NCBI GenBank assembly: GCA_031263685.1
Contig: JAISFI010000294.1
Coordinates: 1-33,682 of the forward strand
Reading direction: 5' to 3'
From: Dysgonamonadaceae bacterium
GTDB lineage: Bacteria; Bacteroidota; Bacteroidia; Bacteroidales; Azobacteroidaceae
DNA length: 33,682 bases
Part shown: piece after piece, positions 27,724 to 33,682 of the stretch
Layout of the letters: each line of letters starts with the position of its first letter
Position numbering within the stretch: the first letter of the stretch is position 1
Position numbers and translations under genes: made by a program
Notes under the pieces: generated by a model
What the model saw: the letters and a program-made list of their open reading frames with translations, nothing else
What the model was told of the DNA's origin: nothing
Databases searched by the model: none

Positions 27724-28605
27724 TTATACGGTACCTTGTAGCGTTTCCACTTCGGCATTAATTTTCTTCACGAGACCCTGTAAAACGCTTCCCGGGCCGA
27801 CTTCCGTGAAAGAGCTTGCACCGTCGGCAATCATCTGACGGATAGATTGCGTCCATTTGACGGGAGCCGTAAGCTGGGCGATGAGATTCTTTTTGATGGT
27901 TTCGGGATTTGTTTCGGCAAGCGTACTGACATTTTGATATATTGGGCAGACAGGACTTGCAATAGCTGTTGCATGGATAGCTTCGGCGAGTTCGGCACGT
28001 GCCGGTTCCATCAACGGAGAGTGGAAGGCGCCGCCGACTTTCAGCTTCAACGCTCTTTTTGCACCGGCGGCCAGCAGTTGTTCACAGGCGAGGTCTATGC
28101 CGGGAATAGAACCGGAAATAACAATCTGTCCGGGACAGTTATAATTGGCGGGGACGACGATTGCATCTATATCAGCACAAATCGTTTCTACCGTTTCATC
28201 CGGAAGACTCAATACGGCAGCCATCGTGGAAGGTGTTGCTTCGCAGGCTTTTTGCATGGCTGTAGCGCGGGCGTAAACCAGCCGCAGTCCATCTTCAAAA
28301 GACAGCGCCTGTGCTGCAACCAAAGCTGAAAATTCGCCCAGCGAATGGCCGGCTACCATGTCTGGCCGGGACTTGCTGCCCATGATTTTGGCCAATATAA
28401 CGGAATGAAGAAAAATGGCCGGTTGAGTGACTTTCGTCTGCTTCAAATCTTCGTCTGTACCGTTGAACATCAAATCTGTGATACGAAATCCGAGTATCTC
28501 ATTCGCTTGCTCGAACATTCGCTTTGCTTCGGGAAACTGATCGTACAAATCTTTTCCCATGCCTGTAAATTGTGCTCCCTGACCGGGAAATATAAATGCA
28601 TTCAT
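27724..28605 (-). CDS. fabD: Malonyl-CoA:ACP transacylase
   Basis: [35 protein letters not shown]. Confidence 0.96.
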   Translation of the reverse strand: MNAFIFPGQGAQFTGMGKDLYDQFPEAKRMFEQANEILGFRITDLMFNGTDEDLKQTKVTQPAIFLHSVILAKIMGSKSRPDMVAGHSLGEFSALVAAQALSFEDGLRLVYARATAMQKACEATPSTMAAVLSLPDETVETICADIDAIVVPANYNCPGQIVISGSIPGIDLACEQLLAAGAKRALKLKVGGAFHSPLMEPARAELAEAIHATAIASPVCPIYQNVSTLAETNPETIKKNLIAQLTAPVKWTQSIRQMIADGASSFTEVGPGSVLQGLVKKINAEVETLQGTV

Positions 28606-28652
28606 AATAATATATGTTTTTAAAAATTGATCGTATGTTTAAATCTCATCTC

Positions 28653-30572
28653 TTATCTCAACAATTCCTCCCACCGCTCCATTTCGCTCGATAACTGCCG
28701 TTGCAAATCGGTAAGCCTTGCGTATAAGGTCGTGTCGGAAGCTCCTTCAACAGTATTCAGCGCGCTTTCCAGACGTGAAATTTCTGCTTCCAGTGAGGCG
28801 ATTTTTTCCTCCACGTCGGCAATGTCTTTTTCCAACTTCTTTTTGAGGCGGTTTTGTTCCTTCTGTTCTTCGCGCGAAAGCTTGTTCAAGGGGATGGGAG
28901 ACGATTTGTCAACCGCGTTGGAAAGCGTTTTGGATGGCGCGTTTCGTTCCAGTTCCTGCAAACTGTCTAATTTTTTCTTTTCAAGAAATTCGTAGATGCC
29001 GCCCAAATGTTCTTTCACCCGCTGGTTGCCAAATTCGTATACCTTCTCGACCAGTCCGCCGAGAAACTCCCGGTCGTGAGAAACCAGGATAACCGTCCCG
29101 TCAAAAGCAATCAAAGCTTCTTTCAACACATCTTTGGAACGCATGTCCAAATGATTGGTCGGCTCATCGAGAATCAGCAGGTTGACCGGCTCCAGGAGCA
29201 GGCGAATCATCGCCAGCCGGCTTCTTTCTCCACCGGAAAGGACGGCGACTTTCTTGTCGGACGCTTCTCCTCCAAACATGAAAGCGCCCAGTATATCCCG
29301 AATCTTTGTCCGGACATCCCCTGTAGCGACATAATCAATGGTCTCGAAAACAGAAAGCTTGGGGTCTAACAAATCGGCCTGATTCTGTGCGAAATATCCG
29401 ATTTTTACCTGATGCCCTAATTGCAACTTCCCCTCGTAAGGAATCTGTTCCATGATACATTTGACCAGCGTAGACTTCCCTTCCCCGTTTTTACCGACAA
29501 AAGCAATTTTTTCACCCCGATTGATGGTCAGGTCAACCTGCTCAAAAATCAGGTGGTCGCCATAACTTTTGGCAACCCCTTCCATAATAATCGGAAACGA
29601 GCCGGAACGCGGCGCTGGTGGAAACTTCAACCGCAAGGTCGAACGATCTTCATCATCAATCTCTACCCGGTCGATTTTTCCCAACTGCTTGATGCGGCTT
29701 TGTACCTGCACGGCTTTAGTGGCCTTATAACGGAATTTTTCGATGAAAGCTTCCGTATCCTGAATTTGTTTCTGCTGGTTTTCAAACGCCCGCATCTGCT
29801 GCTCCTTCCGCTCTTTGCGAAGAACGACGTATTTGGAATAGTTGACCCGGTAATCGTAAATCTTTCCGAGCGATATTTCGATCGTTCTGCGGGTAACGTT
29901 GTCGATAAAATCCCGGTCGTGCGAAACCAGCAGCACCGCATTCGCCTGTGTTGCAAGAAAATTCTCCAGCCACTGGATAGATTCGATGTCCAGGTGATTG
30001 GTCGGTTCGTCGAGCAATAGGACATCCGGCTTTTTCAGCAAAAGTTTGGCAAGCTCTATGCGCATCCGCCAGCCTCCGCTGAACTGGTGTGTAGAACGGC
30101 CGAAATCTTCCCTCCGGAAGCCCAAACCCATCAATGTTTTCTCTATTTCCGACTGATAATTGTTTCCGCCCAGCAAAAGCAGTTGCTCGCTAAGCGAAGT
30201 CATTCGGTCAATAATATTGTGATAATCTGCGGATTCGTAGTCTGTTCTCTCCGTTAGCGACAAGCTGAGCCGGTCTATCTCGGCTTCCATCTGGTGGAAG
30301 TGTTCAAAAGCCAGCGCCGCCTCTTCCTGTACGGTGCGGACATCGCTCAAATTCATCTGTTGAGGAAGATAGCCGATGGTGATATCTTTCGGAATAGAAA
30401 CACGTCCGGAGGTCGGCTCCTGCAAGCCGGCAAAAATCTTGAGCATGGTCGACTTCCCTGCGCCGTTTTTTCCTACCAGCGCAATCTTATCCTTTTTATC
30501 TACGACAAACGAAATTTCATCAAAAAGATTATATCCACCGAAAGAAACACTCAGACTGTCGACCGAAATCAT
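28653..30572 (-). CDS. ABC-F family ATPase
   Basis: Two ABC cassettes (GKNGAGKSTMLK / GKNGEGKSTLVK), LLLDEPTNHLDIES / LILDEPTNHLDMRS, C-terminal coiled coil; start at MISVDSLSVSFGG. Confidence 0.94.
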   Translation of the reverse strand: MISVDSLSVSFGGYNLFDEISFVVDKKDKIALVGKNGAGKSTMLKIFAGLQEPTSGRVSIPKDITIGYLPQQMNLSDVRTVQEEAALAFEHFHQMEAEIDRLSLSLTERTDYESADYHNIIDRMTSLSEQLLLLGGNNYQSEIEKTLMGLGFRREDFGRSTHQFSGGWRMRIELAKLLLKKPDVLLLDEPTNHLDIESIQWLENFLATQANAVLLVSHDRDFIDNVTRRTIEISLGKIYDYRVNYSKYVVLRKERKEQQMRAFENQQKQIQDTEAFIEKFRYKATKAVQVQSRIKQLGKIDRVEIDDEDRSTLRLKFPPAPRSGSFPIIMEGVAKSYGDHLIFEQVDLTINRGEKIAFVGKNGEGKSTLVKCIMEQIPYEGKLQLGHQVKIGYFAQNQADLLDPKLSVFETIDYVATGDVRTKIRDILGAFMFGGEASDKKVAVLSGGERSRLAMIRLLLEPVNLLILDEPTNHLDMRSKDVLKEALIAFDGTVILVSHDREFLGGLVEKVYEFGNQRVKEHLGGIYEFLEKKKLDSLQELERNAPSKTLSNAVDKSSPIPLNKLSREEQKEQNRLKKKLEKDIADVEEKIASLEAEISRLESALNTVEGASDTTLYARLTDLQRQLSSEMERWEELLR

Positions 30573-31342
30573 AGACCAACCGCTTTTAGCCAGGCATTTT
30601 TCATCAATACAGCGCCGGCAATGGACGGATGTACGCCATCTGCTCCCCAATAGTCGACAGGCGCTTTTTTCAGCGCCTGGTCAAAGACCGACTGGAAAGG
30701 CACAAATATAGCCTTAAACTCTCTGGCTAAGGTTTGAGCGGCTTCTCGGTAGGCATCGAAAGCAGGATACCAGCTATTGTCCAGACTTTTTCCGCCCTTG
30801 ATGGTGAATGGCTCACATATAACTAACTGTATGTTAGGAAGCTGAGATTTAGTGTCCGACAACAGTTTCCGGTAATCATTGATATACGTCTCAATAGTGC
30901 CGGCATATCCACCCGATTTTGTGTGCCAGAAATCGTTGACGCCTATCAGGATGCTCAGCACATCGGGTTTCAAGTCCATGCAATCCTTTTCCCAACGCTC
31001 CTGCAGTTGATAGACTTTATTGCCGGAGATACCGCGGTTATATATTTGCAGATTTTTGTCGGCATGTACCGCCAATAATTCGGATGCTGTATACAGCGAA
31101 TATCCTCTTCCCAGCATGTCGCGGTCGTTTACTTTGTCTTCTTTTTCCCTGTCCCGTCCGGCATCCGTAATAGAATCGCCCTGAAGCAGGATGACGGCGC
31201 CGTTTTTCAGTTTTAAATCGCTGGCTGTCATTTCGCGTACTTCCGGCATGGCAGCTTGTATGATATTCGGAAACAGTGCAGCGCTTACTCCTGTCAGCGC
31301 CACACTTTTAATAAATTTTCTTCGGTTAGGCATGATATTCAT
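30569..31342 (-). CDS. SGNH/GDSL-family hydrolase, twin-Arg-like N-terminus
   Basis: LLQGDSITDAGR, LIGVNDFW, DGVHPS; N-terminus MPNRRKFIKSVALTGVSAALF; start at 31342 or 31333. Confidence 0.88.
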   Translation of the reverse strand: MNIMPNRRKFIKSVALTGVSAALFPNIIQAAMPEVREMTASDLKLKNGAVILLQGDSITDAGRDREKEDKVNDRDMLGRGYSLYTASELLAVHADKNLQIYNRGISGNKVYQLQERWEKDCMDLKPDVLSILIGVNDFWHTKSGGYAGTIETYINDYRKLLSDTKSQLPNIQLVICEPFTIKGGKSLDNSWYPAFDAYREAAQTLAREFKAIFVPFQSVFDQALKKAPVDYWGADGVHPSIAGAVLMKNAWLKAVGL

Positions 31343-31346
31343 CATT

Positions 31347-32252
31347 TTACCACAACTTCGACGGATATTCACCCTGTGCAATCAGGTTATTGATTTTATC
31401 GACAACCGACTGACGGTCGTCGGCATACGTCACTCCAAACCATTTGGAAGGCGTATCCAGTACCTTTACACGGGCAATGCCGGAAGTAATCAAGTGATTC
31501 ACCAGCAGTGGAATAAAATACTCGACTTTAATATTTTCCTGATTTTCTTTCAGGAAGTCAATAAAATAATCTTCCGAATACTGGAAATATTCGGGCGTAA
31601 ATCCCCACATGTTCATGGAAACAGGCGTATTTTCTCCGGCGGGCACCAGTTGATCGCTTTCATCTTTATATTTGATGACGCCATCGCTGTCACGGACAAT
31701 ATAGGTACGTTCGACGACGGTAGATAAATATCCTTTATCGTCTGTTTCGCAAATGCCACGGGCAACGGATCCGCTTTCCGACAGCGTATTGCCCAGCCGG
31801 TAGCCGACCATGCAATAATCGTCCTTTTTATTTTCCAGTCCCGACAGGTAATCGGCCAGAATCTTGTAGCTTTCTTTTCCGTAGAAATCGTCGGCATTAA
31901 TCACTGCAAAAGGCTCTTTGATAGCATCTTTACCCATAAGTACGGCATGATTGGTACCCCAGGGTTTAACTCTTTCCGGATGAACGGTAAAGCCTTTGGG
32001 AAGATAATCCAGTTCCTGAAATACCCACTCTACCGGGATTTGATGAACGTATTTTTTGATGATTTTTTCACGGAAATCATCTTCAAAACTGTGACGGATA
32101 ACGAATACTACTTTGCCGAATCCGCCCCGGATAGCGTCGAAAATAGAGTAATCCATGATCGTTTCTCCGTTCGGACCTAATCCGTCGAGTTGTTTCAATC
32201 CTCCGTAACGGCTACCCATGCCGGCGGCAAGAACAAAAAGTGTTGGTTTCAT
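31347..32252 (-). CDS. Sugar-phosphate nucleotidyltransferase family protein
   Basis: MKPTLFVLAAGMGSRYGGLKQLDGLGPNGETIMDYSIFDA, VINADDFYGKESY. Confidence 0.88.
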   Translation of the reverse strand: MKPTLFVLAAGMGSRYGGLKQLDGLGPNGETIMDYSIFDAIRGGFGKVVFVIRHSFEDDFREKIIKKYVHQIPVEWVFQELDYLPKGFTVHPERVKPWGTNHAVLMGKDAIKEPFAVINADDFYGKESYKILADYLSGLENKKDDYCMVGYRLGNTLSESGSVARGICETDDKGYLSTVVERTYIVRDSDGVIKYKDESDQLVPAGENTPVSMNMWGFTPEYFQYSEDYFIDFLKENQENIKVEYFIPLLVNHLITSGIARVKVLDTPSKWFGVTYADDRQSVVDKINNLIAQGEYPSKLW

Positions 32253-32286
32253 AAGCTAATTATTGTGTTTTTTGAAATTGAAGCCC

Positions 32287-32294
32287 CAAAGGTA
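32287..32294 (-). promoter_or_regulatory. -7 box TACCTTTG (minus strand) for the nucleotidyltransferase gene
   Basis: CAAAGGTA on + strand. Confidence 0.5.
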
Positions 32295-32307
32295 TGAATT
32301 TTCTCGC

Positions 32308-32315
32308 TAACTTTG
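32308..32315 (+). promoter_or_regulatory. -7 box TAACTTTG for the M16 peptidase gene
   Basis: Matches TAnnTTTG; CDS starts at 32338. Confidence 0.5.
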
Positions 32316-32337
32316 CACGCAAAAAAAGGATTAAATT

Positions 32338-33579
32338 ATGATTGATTTCAACAAATACATCTTGCCTAACGGATTACGACTGCTTCATCATCGGGATGTA
32401 TCGACTGCCATGGTAGCGCTTAATCTCGTCTACAATGTGGGTTCCAGGGATGAAAATCCCGAAAAAACAGGTTTTGCTCATTTATTTGAGCACCTGATGT
32501 TTGGCGGATCCGTACATATTCCGGCCTATGACACGCCGGCACAGGAAGCCGGTGCGGAAAATAATGCGTGGACGAGCGACGATGTTACCTGTTATTATAT
32601 CACCCTTCCTGTCCGGAACATAGAAACGGCCTTTTGGCTGGAATCGGACAGAATGTTGTCGCTCGCTTTTTCGGAGCAAAGTTTGGAGGTACAGAAACAG
32701 GTTGTGATAGAGGAGTTTAAACAATGCGCCTTGAATCAACCTTATGGAGATGTGCCGCATCTCATACGGGGATTGACATATCAAGTGCATCCCTACCACT
32801 GGCCTACCATCGGGAAAGAGTTTGCCCATATCGAACAGGCAACATTGACCGATGTCCGGGATTTTTTCTTCCGCTATTATGCGCCGGACAATGCCGTTTT
32901 ATCGGTTGCCGGCAATATTTCTTTGGAAGAAACCATACGCCTGGCCGAGAAATGGTTTGCTCCCATCAACCGACGAAATGTCGTTAAACCGACACTCCCC
33001 GAAGAGCCTCGGCAAACCGCTCCCCGTTTCCTGCAAGTAGACCGGCATGTTCCTGCCAACGCGATCTACAAGGCATATCATGTCTGTGGACGCACGGAGG
33101 CTGCTTATCATGCCTGTGATGTGCTGTCCGACCTGTTGGCGCATGGCCGCTCTGCCCGTTTATATCGTCATCTGGTGATGGAGCAACATCTTTTTTCCGA
33201 GATAAATGCCTACATGTCGGGGAATACAGACCCGGGATTACTGTATATTACAGGCAAACCTTCGCCGGGCGTTTCGCTGGAAAAGGCAGATAAAGCCATT
33301 CAGACAGAATTACAGCGGATAAGCGCCGATAAGGTACCGGAACGGGAATTGGAAAAGGTGAAGAATAAATTTGAATCCAACGATCTTTTTTCCAATATCA
33401 ATTATCAGAGCAAAGCCACCAATCTGGGCTTATTTGAATTATTGGGAGATGCTTCCCTCATTAACCGGGAAGTATCCGAATACAGAGCCGTCACACCGGA
33501 ACGTCTTCGGAATGTTGCTGCGGAAATATTTGATGAGAAAAACAGTTCTACGCTGTATTACTGCGCACTTGCCCGCTAA
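32338..33579 (+). CDS. M16 family (insulinase-like) zinc metallopeptidase
   Basis: HxxEH motif in GFAHLFEHLMFGGSVHIP and downstream VVIEEFKQ. Confidence 0.93.
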   Translation: MIDFNKYILPNGLRLLHHRDVSTAMVALNLVYNVGSRDENPEKTGFAHLFEHLMFGGSVHIPAYDTPAQEAGAENNAWTSDDVTCYYITLPVRNIETAFWLESDRMLSLAFSEQSLEVQKQVVIEEFKQCALNQPYGDVPHLIRGLTYQVHPYHWPTIGKEFAHIEQATLTDVRDFFFRYYAPDNAVLSVAGNISLEETIRLAEKWFAPINRRNVVKPTLPEEPRQTAPRFLQVDRHVPANAIYKAYHVCGRTEAAYHACDVLSDLLAHGRSARLYRHLVMEQHLFSEINAYMSGNTDPGLLYITGKPSPGVSLEKADKAIQTELQRISADKVPERELEKVKNKFESNDLFSNINYQSKATNLGLFELLGDASLINREVSEYRAVTPERLRNVAAEIFDEKNSSTLYYCALAR

Positions 33580-33625
33580 GAGTTTTACTTGGTAAGTGAA
33601 ATTTCAATTATTTTTTGCATGAATA

Positions 33626-33656
33626 TTTGTTTTTCATCTTTTTTGCATTACCTTTG
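33626..33656 (+). promoter_or_regulatory. Promoter for the gene beyond the window: TTTG, 19 nt, TACCTTTG
   Basis: TTTG 33626-33629; TACCTTTG 33649-33656. Confidence 0.6.
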
Positions 33657-33682
33657 CGCCCAAACTTTTTAAAAGTGAAAAG

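Noticed and set aside
27724-28605. fabD-queC-queF neighbourhood as a novel operon or defence island
   Set aside because: queC/queF are standard queuosine genes with intact motifs and fabD is housekeeping; no defence-type partners seen.

Overview
This window is a chromosomal segment from a Bacteroidota genome, probably Bacteroidales. The evidence is TAnnTTTG-type -7 promoter boxes, an HTCS regulator, GldF/GldG-like proteins and a likely T9SS tail. Most of it is housekeeping: glnS, tRNA-Gly(CCC), dnaN, a DEDDh exonuclease, queC/queF, fabD, an ABC-F ATPase, a PIF1-like helicase, a trans-sulfuration enzyme, a NagB-like/PIG-L fusion, a sugar nucleotidyltransferase, an SGNH hydrolase and an M16 peptidase. 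There is also a small carbohydrate locus (GH29 fucosidase, PL8-like lyase, HTCS) with no SusC/SusD pair. The best candidates for something undescribed are two intergenic arrays of 22-23 bp units (2162-2299 and 26318-26519). Their sequences are unrelated, but they share one architecture: a 15-bp dyad (6-nt arm, 3-nt centre, 6-nt arm) plus a 7-8-nt linker. Both lie just 3' of a CDS, and several arm deviations would keep G.U pairing. Other notable points: a NagB-like domain that has lost three of four canonical catalytic residues while fused to an apparently intact PIG-L deacetylase, a symporter pseudogene reduced to its two ends, and a 20-bp inverted repeat that is also two overlapping divergent promoters. 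Everything was read by eye; no searches or folding were run.
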